A stretch of 64,000 bases of DNA. It comes from Gracilaria gracilis (Eukaryota > Rhodophyta > Florideophyceae > Gracilariales > Gracilariaceae). A program made the translations under genes and the position numbers. Below, piece by piece: positions 52,850 to 62,825 of this stretch. The stretch is taken from contig JARGSG010000251.1 in the NCBI GenBank assembly GCA_030374805.1, positions 124,001-188,000 of the forward strand. The letters run 5' to 3'. Numbering within the stretch: position 1 is the stretch's first letter; every line of letters starts with the position of its first letter. The notes below the pieces were generated by a model, which did not search any database, was not told the DNA's origin, and saw only the letters and a program-made list of their open reading frames with translations.

Positions 52850-55800
52850 AGTTTGCACGAGCTGGTCACACACACACACACACCCCACAGACACATGCAC
52901 ACACACATACAGCACACCTCACCATGCACCACACACATCCGCACACATACAACGTCACCCTCACCCACAGACGGGCGTTACACACGTCTTCCTCGCGCCT
53001 GGTCGTCACACACGCCGATAGTGCTCGCTGGCACACGTTGCATGTTGACACACACATACGTGGTGGCGGGCGCCGGCGACTCACACATGCACACACACAC
53101 ACACACACACACATACGCTCACACACATCACTGCGCACACATACGCACACACAGCCACACACACATACGCACACAGGCCTACACACGACATACACACGCA
53201 TACACACGCATCACACACACACGCACACACACACGCACACACCATACACACAGCGCACACACACATACGTCACGCATACACACACTACACACACACACAC
53301 ACACACACGCTCAGGGAGCTACACACGCATCACATGCATACACTGGGGCTCGCAGTATGGACACGCTCACACGATTTCACTCACACACGCACACCACGCA
53401 CACACACACAACACCAACGCATCACACCACCACAATGCCTGTGCACACACGCATGCACACACACATGGCGTTTCATGGCTACACGCATACACATGCAGGC
53501 CTCTCACACCATACGCTGCACCCTGTGCACCACACATTACACACACATACGCTCTCACCCGCACGTGGATACGCACACACACACACGACACTCACACACG
53601 ACCCTCATTCATCCAGTGTCTTGGTCCACAAGTGGATGCGCCTCAGTCGATTCTCGATAAGGTATGTCACGGGCTCATGTACTCACTCACATAGCCCAAC
53701 GCTCAGACCTCAATCAGTGTCTGGTGCACCCACTGGCAGGATGCGCTCATGGCTGGACACGAACATGCACACACCACAGCGTGTGTTGCAGTGTGGCCAC
53801 ACATCACTCGGTGTGTGTGCACTGCACACACACACACACACGACACTGCCCCTACTGCTCACCTACACGCACACACTGTACACACACACAGGAACGTGTA
53901 CGCTACACACAAACTGACCTACGCACACAGATGCACATACACACGACGGTGCTCACGCAGGAATGGCACTACATGCTCACAAGGCTGTGTACGCTACCTA
54001 CCGCTGACTACAACACTCATGTCGACAGATGTGCTCGGTGCTGTCACCCTGGACTTTTGCATACGTTTGCAACTACTTACGGGTGGGTTACAACTAAGAC
54101 GACTGTGACAACACTACGGTGCAGAAAACAATTGTGGATCAGGCTGGATGCGTATGTGACAGCAGGCGGATACTGTGTGTGTGTGTTTTCTACAGACTCA
54201 CTACAACTACAACAACAACGAACAACAACATAACAACTCTGTGTACAACGTGGTATCACTCTACACTGCATGACCTTTTACGCTTACAACAGCGGTGTAC
54301 AACTGCAGCGCGGGACCGAACTGGTCGCACAATGGTTGCAGACAATACACAACGCATACGCTCACCCCACTCACTACTATGCACTGCGATGACATAGGTG
54401 CTCACGCTCACTATGGACTGTGACTGTACCAGCTACCCAGTGTTGGCCGACTACATACATACGCTCAACAAAGTACCAACGACTACTACTGTGCGTAGGA
54501 CTACAGGGCGAGGTGGACTACACGAGGACCCCGAGGGATCAACGAGGAGGAAAAGTACAGGACTAAGAGGAGGACTGGTCAACACTGACTGCAGGAAAGA
54601 TTGGCGCGTGCGTGAACAGACTGCTCCTGCTAGCAGGTCAATCGTGCTATGTGCTAGGCATGATGCTCAACGCGCACTGAGAGTGCATGCTGCGCGTATT
54701 GCTGCCGTGCTGGCAGAGTCTGAGATACGATGCGCATAGTGCTGTGCTGCGAGCGCGCAGTGAGTAGTAGCAGTAGAAACGAAAATACGTTCACCCTAGC
54801 AACCGCAGCAACATGAAGGAGTTCACCGATGCTGGTCATGTGATGTTGCAGTGTTGATGCACACACACAGCGGAAAAAGTGCCAGCCCTCATCTACAGCA
54901 GCGTACAGATATGAAACACCAGATACATGTTGCTGTTCGCCACATATGCATACTTCTGCGTAGTTGCAGCACATATGCACATGTACACACATACAGTGGC
55001 ACCTTCATGACACTGTTGCACGCTGTACACACACGGTACCGCACACCTACCCACACCTACCACACACTACACACACACACATACAGAGCCACCCAGACCC
55101 ACGCACAGTACCCACACCACACATACCGCACCCACTGTGAGACACGCACACAGTGTTGCACACTGTTGCCACGGCTGCACAGCCACAGCTCACAGAGATA
55201 CCACAGACACAACAGCTGGCACTTCCAGACACATATCACACATGCACGCGCTGGAGGACACGCGTTCACACGCCTTCACCGAATTGACAAAACGCAGCAC
55301 ACACATACTGCTCAAAACACCACAAAACATCAGCGCCAAAACCGCTCACCGGACTAGCGCTCACACATGGCAACCGTTCCGGGTTTCATGCGAAAACTCG
55401 CGCGATGAGCGCTTCACACACAACATACTCACACATACGGCTCACCCAATCACTCACACATTGCACACAGCACACAAGAATACAGCTCAGCAGCCTCACG
55501 AGCGAGTCTGCTGCAGGCACAAACCAGTTCCCCGTGACATGCGGCTCGACCGGCGCACACGTGTGCACTTTGACACGAAGTATCAGCGCCTGGGCCTCAC
55601 GCACACATGCACACACACATCATCTGGCTCCCGCTGCCACGCACATCACACACCCGACACGACACACACAGACGCCACCCGGCACTCACACATAGTTGGG
55701 GTTCCACGGACTGGCCGCGCTGCCTAACAGAATCTGCATGCAATTGCACACACGGACACAGCTCACCGTGCACTTTGTCACACATGGTACTGCACATTGT

Positions 55801-55942
55801 ACACACGCTCACACACACGCACACACTGCACACAAGATCCAGAACACACGCTCACCCGTGACTCACGCTCATGCATTACAGTATGCTAGAGCTCACCTTC
55901 AGCGACACATGCACATGGTGCACACACACGCACAACACAACA

Positions 55943-55984
<42 letters not shown>

Positions 55985-56867
55985 CACACACACACACACC
56001 CTCGCAAAAAAGCAGCAGCAGCAGCAGCTGCTGCTGCAGCAGAACAACGCAAGTGCACGCGCACAAGACGCACTCAGCGTCGCGCGCGTCGTACGACTGT
56101 CTCGCATCGCTCTCGCGCCGCCGTGCCTTTGTTCTGCGGGAGGGGTGGGGCGTGGCGCGCGCGCGCGCCACACTGCCGCTGCTACACTCGCGCCTTGAAA
56201 GCGCGCGCCCGCTGTAACTACCGCCGTCACGAGAGCGCTTTGGGTTGTGCATCGTGCCCCCGCACGCCGCCATCCATCGCTTGCAGCGGCGCGTATGAGC
56301 AGTATGGCTCAACACACGCAGTCGCATCACACAAAGCCGCCATTTCGACGTAGCTCGCCCAACTTACCGAACACCCGCCGTCCGCGTGTGTGTGTGTGTG
56401 TGTGTGTGTGAGTGTGTGTCTGTGAGCTAGAGGATAACCTTAGAGAGTAATGCTGCGTGTCTCTTGGCGTTTGTACGCGCGCCTTAAAAGGACGCACTCT
56501 GCGGCACACTCGAGACCGACTCCGACCGCCCGCCGCCGACGTCGTTTTTGTTTGGTCGCCGCCTCTCTTCGTGCGAACACCGTGCGCCACACGAGACACG
56601 CACGCACACTCGTCACCTCTATCGTCTTGTTCCACCGCGTCGCTCATTTCTTACTACCACAAAAACACACCACACAAACAGCACCGTCCACGTGACGCCG
56701 CGTTGCTTTATTCTGCTATTCTCCATCATCAGCGTCCAACCGTCGCGTGCCGCCACCCGTCAATTATCAATTCCACAGCCCGCCTCACCCTGCGCACACA
56801 CCATACACCTCACCGCCATATCCTCTCAAGACTTTCTTTTCTCCTCCCCTCCCCCCCCCCTCGCCCC
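51726..56867. other. CCAAC- and CA-repeat region (right part)
   Basis: About 5.1 kb. At 52140-52240 a GTAAGT...ACAG segment with a 14-C run and CCAAC repeats could be an intron of a plus-strand gene, but no full gene emerges. CCAACCAACC-type repeats return at 52670-52735. From 52726 to about 56000 the plus strand is dominated by interrupted CA repeats, broken by a non-CA interval at about 53990-54850. A CAG/CTG palindromic tract stands at 56013-56042 and a GT array at 56389-56427. ORFs here are translations of the repeats (Thr-His). Confidence 0.75.
52726..55995. repeat. Interrupted (CA)n block, over 3 kb
   Basis: The plus strand carries many CA runs of 8-30 bases, strand-consistent throughout, separated by short unique words such as CATACG, CTCACA and TGCACG. 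It is not a tandem array of one long unit. The block is interrupted by about 850 bases of ordinary sequence at 53990-54850 (with an AACAAC run at about 54205-54236). Confidence 0.85.
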
Positions 56868-59342
56868 TCACTGCACGCGATGCACAAACCGACGCTGCCT
56901 TCTGTACTGCAAATCTCCCCTTCTCACCATCACCACCATTGCCGTGCGAACAGCTCTCTCCGAGAATCTCTCATCTACAAAGTGATCCACCAATCGTTTC
57001 TCGCTTGCCATCGAACCAATCGCCAGCCGTCTCTTCAAAGCATTCTCCACCTGCATCACCTCCTGTCGAAACTCCGCCTTCATCGCCCCTTCCTGGAACA
57101 CCACCGACCCGCCATTGGCCGAATCCAGCGTCGCCACTTTGAACAGTCGAATTGCCTCTGTAACATGTCGTTCAGTTACTACTGACTGCAGCCTCATTTT
57201 TGCCAGCGCCTCGGATATACGCACAATCGCCTCCAGCTGACGTACGGTGATCGGCACCACCTCGCGACCATTGTCTTCTCCATCTCCCAGCTGCCTTTGT
57301 CGCATCTGTTCCCGAATCGATACGTAGTTTGTCCGCAGCAATTCCGCACCTTCCACCGAGAGCCGCGGTGACGACCTGCTCCGTGCATATGCAATGTATC
57401 GCTTCAGCGAGTTGATGTCAAGTCGTGCCTCACCTCCGCTCCCGCTCACGCGGTACACCGCCGCTGCGGCGCCGTCGCCGCCCACCGTGCCACCTTCATG
57501 GCTTTCAACGCGCTCTCGTCGAATTGCCTCCGAGCCTGCCAACAGCCCTGTGCGTTTGCCGCCGCTGTTCTCCGACCCGCGTTGGTGCAGCGACAAAACG
57601 TGCTCCGCAATCTTCTTGTCGCGCACGTCGTCGCGAATATCGCGCACAATAAAGATCAGGTCGAACCGCGACAGAATCGTGCTCTGGAACTCAATGTTCT
57701 CCGCGCTGCTTCTCGTGTCGTCGTAACGACCAAACGCCGGGTTGGCAGCGGCCAGTACAGCCGCTCTGGCGTTCAGCACCGCCGTGATTCCAGCCTTGGC
57801 GATGGAGATTGTTTGCTGCTCCATGGCTTCGTGGATGGCCACTCGGTCCTGCAGTCTCATCTTGTCAAACTCATCGATGCAAACAAGGCCTCCGTCTGCA
57901 AGTACCATGGCGCCGCCCTCCAGGTGAAACTCGCCGTGCGCTTTGTCCTTGATCACACTCGCGGTCAAACCGGCGGCTGAACTTCCTTTGCCGCTCGTGT
58001 ACACAGAAATCGGAGCCACTCGTTCGGCGAATTTCAGCATCTGACTCTTTGCCGTACTTGGGTCTCCGAGCAGCAACACGTTAATGTCGCCCCTCAGGCG
58101 CATGCCATCCGGCAGCGTCTTGTCCAGAGCGCCGCCGAACAGTTGGGCTGCGATGGCCTTCTTAATATCCTCATGTCCAAAGATCTCGGGCGCAATGCTT
58201 CGCGCGATGATCTCTTCGAGGTTGGGGTGACGGGCAATGCTCAGCATAGCTTCCTCCTCCTCGAATCCAAACGAAACGGCGGTGCGACTTCCAGAGTAGC
58301 CAGCACCCTCTTGTACACGCATACCAAGCACACGCACATAGGGGGTGCGCGCGTTGACAGAGATGCTCGTACCGCTCGTCATGCGCTTGCTGCCCCGCCC
58401 CACCCCAGGCGCTGCGGCGTTGGAGATGGAGTAGATACCAATGATATCGATCCTCACGCCGGGACTGACAGCGTCCGTGAGGTAACGATCACAGCTTAGA
58501 GTGATGCTTCTCGGCATTTCTCCGGTAGGCACAGACTCCGGCAGCTCCTGGAGCTTGAGTGTCTGACTGTCCATAAACTTGCTCTCGTCCGGCAGGACGA
58601 CATACGGATCAAGCGGGCACGGAGCTTCATCGTTTGCCACTGTGCGACGACAAGCTCTCGGCACTGCAAAGCCGCCCAATCCAGGGTTGACCGGCACGGT
58701 GACCTTCTCGTTGCAGTTTCGGCAACGCATGACGACTGCTGTGCTTTTGCAACGCACCTTGGAAGCAGCGATGACAATGCCCGAAATGGCCACCAACTTG
58801 GACACATCCGTGGACGAGAGAGCGCGGACATCGCGACTAGTCTCATTGCTCTGCAAGAGCACCTGCACACCGCGTTTTCCAATGTCGGTCACAGACGGGG
58901 TCTGGCCGTCGTCGTTGGCGGCACGCGGCGGGTCACTGTTAGCGTTGGACGTCTGGCCGTTAGCAGTGGCCATAAGAGCATCGACATCAGTATTTGCCAG
59001 AGTAGCAGCGGCCTCAGTGGCAGCACGTTCAACGTCGACGATAGCGCGTTCAGGCACCTCCCTCAGAGTGGCGGCGAGCGGCGGATCAAAGTGAGTGAGG
59101 TCGGCAAGCTGCACGGAGAGCGAGAGATTGGCGGCGTTCACGGCGGCACGAAGACGGTCACGGTAGATGTAACGGAATCGCTCATTATTGAAGCCTAGAA
59201 GGAAGGCCTTGAAGCGGCGACGGATTTCGGCGGAGTGTAGCAGCGGTTCGCCGTCGGCGTTGGTGGACGGACCGGGTTGAGCGCCGTCGCGCTCCTGATT
59301 CTGGTACGAGTAGAAGACACTGCCTTCGTCGTAGCCTTCCAT
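56868..59342 (-). CDS. MCM5: DNA replication licensing helicase subunit MCM5
   Basis: An 824-residue single-exon MCM5, one of six subunits of the MCM2-7 replicative helicase. ATG at 59342 gives EGYDEGSVFYSYQNQ, matching the MCM5 N-terminus (GFDDPGIFYS in human); the frame is open further upstream. Seen in order: RRRFKAFLLGF, the VQVLLQSNETSRDVRAL segment, zinc-binding Cys in MRCRNCNEKV and PCPLDPYVV, TLKLQELPESVPTGEMPR, Walker A GDPSTAKSQ, GKGSSAAGLTASV, Walker B ADGGLVCIDEFDKM, the SRFD arginine finger, VPITVRQLEAIVRISEALAKM, and the C-terminal winged-helix tail. Nuclear. Two E2F-like sites upstream fit G1/S control. Confidence 0.97.
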   Translation of the reverse strand: MEGYDEGSVFYSYQNQERDGAQPGPSTNADGEPLLHSAEIRRRFKAFLLGFNNERFRYIYRDRLRAAVNAANLSLSVQLADLTHFDPPLAATLREVPERAIVDVERAATEAAATLANTDVDALMATANGQTSNANSDPPRAANDDGQTPSVTDIGKRGVQVLLQSNETSRDVRALSSTDVSKLVAISGIVIAASKVRCKSTAVVMRCRNCNEKVTVPVNPGLGGFAVPRACRRTVANDEAPCPLDPYVVLPDESKFMDSQTLKLQELPESVPTGEMPRSITLSCDRYLTDAVSPGVRIDIIGIYSISNAAAPGVGRGSKRMTSGTSISVNARTPYVRVLGMRVQEGAGYSGSRTAVSFGFEEEEAMLSIARHPNLEEIIARSIAPEIFGHEDIKKAIAAQLFGGALDKTLPDGMRLRGDINVLLLGDPSTAKSQMLKFAERVAPISVYTSGKGSSAAGLTASVIKDKAHGEFHLEGGAMVLADGGLVCIDEFDKMRLQDRVAIHEAMEQQTISIAKAGITAVLNARAAVLAAANPAFGRYDDTRSSAENIEFQSTILSRFDLIFIVRDIRDDVRDKKIAEHVLSLHQRGSENSGGKRTGLLAGSEAIRRERVESHEGGTVGGDGAAAAVYRVSGSGGEARLDINSLKRYIAYARSRSSPRLSVEGAELLRTNYVSIREQMRQRQLGDGEDNGREVVPITVRQLEAIVRISEALAKMRLQSVVTERHVTEAIRLFKVATLDSANGGSVVFQEGAMKAEFRQEVMQVENALKRRLAIGSMASEKRLVDHFVDERFSERAVRTAMVVMVRRGDLQYRRQRRFVHRVQ

Positions 59343-59495
59343 TGTTGAGTGTGTGAGAGAGGCAACACTTGAAAGGGTTTGGTGGGAACAACTGCGGGGT
59401 GGCAGAGAGGTCGGTAGTGCTGGATCCGATGCACCACGACTATCATAGTGATGGGTCGGGCAAAAGAGCGCAGAGCGTCTGCAGCACGAGCGCTT

Positions 59496-59506
59496 TTTGG
59501 CGGGAA
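59496..59506 (+). promoter_or_regulatory. E2F-like site
   Basis: TTTGGCGGGAA fits the E2F consensus TTTSSCGS. It lies 154 bases upstream of the MCM5 ATG. MCM genes are classic E2F targets in animals and plants, which supports function here. Confidence 0.65.
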
Positions 59507-59521
59507 CGCGTTTGATTGCGC

Positions 59522-59559
59522 GCATTAAGCGCGGCTGCACGCATTAAGCGCGGCTGCAC
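59522..59559. repeat. 19-bp tandem duplication
   Basis: GCATTAAGCGCGGCTGCAC occurs twice in direct succession, between the two E2F-like sites. Confidence 0.9.
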
Positions 59560-59618
59560 GAGCGCTTCGCGCGCATTTCGCAGCAGCTGACTGTAGATGC
59601 GAGTACTGTACCGTGTAG

Positions 59619-59628
59619 TTGGCGCCAA
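59619..59628. promoter_or_regulatory. Palindromic E2F-like site
   Basis: TTGGCGCCAA, flanked by AA on the right, is the palindromic E2F/DP form. It is 277 bases upstream of MCM5 and 419 bases from RING-H2 copy 2. Confidence 0.6.
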
Positions 59629-60046
59629 AAGTGGCGGCGACTGAAGAACACCAATGCCACGCGGGTGACGTACGACACGTGTGTACAAGCAGAGCTCGTG
59701 CGCGCGCTTTGTCATGACGTGGAGGTCACCGGCAGCTGCTGCTGCGGGTTGGTGGTGGTCAGTGGTGGTGATCGCGCGGCGCGGCAGAAGGGGCTGCGCA
59801 ATGAATTCGAGGATTTAAGTTGGTGCCGCGCCGAGCGTCGCCGCCACTCCGTGACGGAAGGCGCGCCGTTGTGTACGTTGCGGGCTGCCCGCCGTGAGGC
59901 GCTGTCGCCTTCCTGTGATGAGGCCGTTCTCAGCCGCGCAGCCTCATGTCAGCTGCCCGCCGTCGTTCACTATGTATACGTCGGCTGCGTGAAGCGCCCC
60001 GCCTCGCTGTTCATCGCGCAGACGTCCACATCTTGTGCGCGCAGCC

Positions 60047-61072
60047 ATGCGCGGCGTGCTCAACTTGTTGCTCTCCATTGCGGCTGGCGCCGCTATTGGA
60101 GTTCTCATCCCGCAGCTGCCTTTCTTGAATGATCCGTTCGATGAGGAGTACCAGCGTATTGAAGAAAACCTCGATGCTGAGCGTGCTCATGGAGAGCACC
60201 AGCGCGACGATCAGCAGGCTGAGCATTCGCAAAGTGAGCATAGTCCCGCTTCCTCTCATGTGTCAGTACCTGCGTCTTATTCGGAAGAAAGTATGTCGGT
60301 GCAGAGTGAACCCACGCAACGAGGCACTGAGTCGCATCCATTGCGTCTATCATCTAGCGAGCGACGTCAATTGTCGCCATTTTCTATTCAATCGCGTCAA
60401 TTGTCTCCATTGTTTTTTCAGTCGCGTGAAGACCCTCCATCTGCTTATCCACTTCCCGTTCCGCACGAGGTTTCAATTATTCGCGATGCAGATGTCTTGG
60501 CAAAGTTAGATATTGCAGCTCCAATCTCCGCCTCCAAGGATTCTGACGACGGCAAGTGCACGTTTTGTATTGAACCCGTTGTACCTGGTCAGAAAGCTCG
60601 CACTACCCCGTGCAACCATCTGTTTCACGCCTCCTGTTTGGAGCAATGGGTATTGTATGTCACTGCCAACTTGATGAACGTGGCCGCGTATTGGCTGAAT
60701 CATGATGGATCCATTGAATTCAAGTCTCGCTTCCCATTTTGTCCGAACTGCGCTAAGTTTCTTGATGTCGTCCCCAGGCACGAATGGAGAGTGGTGTTGC
60801 TCACGGCTCTGGCAGTCGCACTGTCTGTGGACAGCACAAATCAAGCCGTGGCTCTGTATGAAAGGGATGTCGTTGTGGTGGATAGGTCTAGTCCACCGGT
60901 AACCATTCATATTGGGGCTGAAGAGTATGGTTTCAGGCCGCGCTGGATGGATGAGAATGAAAACTACCATTACACGTTTGTCGCTCGCAATGAAGGTTGT
61001 AGGGTGTTGCTCAGGGTCCTTGCTTACCCTATTGTTTCAGCCAGTGATCCTGCCATAGACCAGGAAAGTTGA
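60047..61072 (+). CDS. Membrane-anchored RING-H2 protein, copy 2
   Basis: A 341-residue paralogue of the protein at 9674-10573. It has a hydrophobic N-terminus (residues 1-26, LIPQLPFL), an acidic/Ser/Gln linker longer than in copy 1, and RING-H2 ligands C171, C174, C189, H191, H194, C197, C232, C235. The 34-residue insert length is identical to copy 1. The shared LDVVPR motif and a second membrane segment (about 248-262) follow. The C-terminal tail is unrelated to that of copy 1. A likely membrane-bound E3 ubiquitin ligase; substrate unknown. ATG at 60047 is preferred over an in-frame GTG four codons upstream. It is divergent from MCM5, sharing its promoter region. Confidence 0.85.
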   Translation: MRGVLNLLLSIAAGAAIGVLIPQLPFLNDPFDEEYQRIEENLDAERAHGEHQRDDQQAEHSQSEHSPASSHVSVPASYSEESMSVQSEPTQRGTESHPLRLSSSERRQLSPFSIQSRQLSPLFFQSREDPPSAYPLPVPHEVSIIRDADVLAKLDIAAPISASKDSDDGKCTFCIEPVVPGQKARTTPCNHLFHASCLEQWVLYVTANLMNVAAYWLNHDGSIEFKSRFPFCPNCAKFLDVVPRHEWRVVLLTALAVALSVDSTNQAVALYERDVVVVDRSSPPVTIHIGAEEYGFRPRWMDENENYHYTFVARNEGCRVLLRVLAYPIVSASDPAIDQES

Positions 61073-62825
61073 GGAGTGGACCGAGTGCAGGTTGGTCTGT
61101 CATGGTCGTGTGCGCTGTAGTATATCATTTCTTGACTTGAGGAAGATGTTGCATTGAACCTCGTGGCTCACCCTAGTTCTGTTTCAAGAGTGCATTTCCT
61201 AGTTTTAAAGGAGGAGAAAAGAATAGCCGTTTCTGTTGTTTTTCTCCTGCTGAGAAGTGTTCTTTGCTTTTTGAGAATGAATGAACATCGAATTTGTAAC
61301 AAACACTCTAGCTTTTCTAGAGCCCAGCACTAGCTAGCAACAGGTAAGTCGTCATTGTACTTCAAAACGACTTTATGAAACTTGCCCCAACTCAGGCTTG
61401 ACTTGCAACAACTACTCAACGCCAAATGTATTTCTTCTTCTATCTCTCTTATGAGTATGCTAGCTTAATTACAACATAGCATACGTCTATGCATAGACCG
61501 TTTCTGTTGAAACAAACTTTCCCTCTCCGAAAGTCTGGCTTACTAAGCGAACACACTTTCCGACCTTTTTCAAAAAAGCTGCTCCCCACGAACGCCTTTT
61601 CAGTCTCAGAAAGCTGGAAGGCATATGTACAATAGTCGCCTCGACAATGTTCTCTTTAGACATTCGAAGACGTGATGCTCTGCGTTGTTGATAATCCCTG
61701 GTGTACAGCTACACCCCCCTCTTCTTCCCTGTAGAGTAGAGGCATCAATTTTCTACTGATAGACTGAAAGTAAGAATTATTTAACGAAGCATTTTTACTT
61801 GCATAGAAGCCCAAAGCTTCTCTGGTTCCTCTCGTATGAGGGATTGCGTATAGTTATACGGAGGTGGGTGTGCCCAATTTCTTTTCTCAGACCAACAACT
61901 ATAGAGACAAGCCGTTTCATCGGGAGGATTTGAAGGGCATCACACGCCACTTTAAGGCAAAGAACCAGGTCTGGTATGATTGAGGTCTGGTATGATTGAT
62001 GTATTGACCATGAAGAGCCTTTAATAATTTTGGAAAGGAATTGGGCAACAAAATATCGATAAGAGCTGGTGATGGCTTAAAGCCAGAAGGGCTCAAGAGA
62101 GGAGCCGCGCTGAGCGTGGTGGAATGGAAGTGAGCAAGAGGGGCAGGGACTCTACAACAAAGCCCTTAATAAAGGCATCTCCGGGGCACTGGAGATGAAC
62201 TTCTGCCGCGTTTGCTGTTTCCATTTCGTTTTTAAGGGCTTCCCCCGCCATTCTGGTCTTTGTTCCAACAAGAACATGTCCATCACCGCAATGCGAGCCT
62301 TTCAAATTTCTTTTCTTCATGGCCATTGCATAACCGAGGAAATCAACACCGTGTTTGAGATTTGGTGCGACAGTGAACGGCAGTACCGCAAAGTGTGAAC
62401 GAGAAGAGTGGGAAAGAGATATCTAACGAACGAACGAACAAGAGATATCTCAATTTGGATGGTAATACAGCACGACTCGTGCTGTATTACCATCCAAATT
62501 GAGGTGTATAGAGCTAACAACTCTTGTCTCGTGCTGCACGAGTAATTACTTTATATGACATTATTAAAAAAATTTTAACGCTATTTTTTGAGAATTGTCC
62601 GGATCATCAGCATCTGTCGAAACCGCCGACGAGCCTTGAATGATGTTGAGGTGAAGGTGGTGTACCTTTGAAAACTTCATTGTGACCGGGAAGACCAGAA
62701 GGCTGCACAGGTTCTCTTGTCTCTTGATAAAGGCTGCATCTTTCCATAACACTCCATTGCTTTAACTGCAAGAAATTCTGGAACAAAAGGCCTGCTGGTT
62801 TGTGAAAGTCGTTCGCTTCTTTGTG
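61073..62825. other. Gene-poor region with a perfect palindrome
   Basis: About 1.75 kb. It has a 16-base tandem duplication (AGGTCTGGTATGATTG, 61967-61998), a 77-codon minus ORF at 62093-62326 of unknown kind, a CGAA triplet array near 62427, and the 55-base palindrome at 62449-62503. The last 250 bases lead to UTP18. Confidence 0.6.
62449..62503. repeat. Perfect palindrome, 27-bp arms, 1-base centre
   Basis: Bases 62449-62475 (beginning CTCAATTTGGATGG) are followed by a single C (62476) and then by their exact reverse complement at 62477-62503. On RNA the stem could lengthen by four pairs with G-U wobble. Arm length and centre match the palindrome at 45459-45513, though the sequence is unrelated. 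Confidence 0.95.

Larger units (their letters stand above)
59343..60046. other. Divergent promoter region of MCM5 and RING-H2 copy 2
   Basis: About 700 bases between the two start codons. It holds two E2F-like sites (59496-59506, 59619-59628) and a 19-base tandem duplication (GCATTAAGCGCGGCTGCAC at 59522-59540 and 59541-59559) lying between them. Confidence 0.75.

Noticed and set aside
52459-54233. Very long plus-strand ORFs rich in Thr and His
   Set aside because: They are translations of CA repeats in several frames at once, without any domain.
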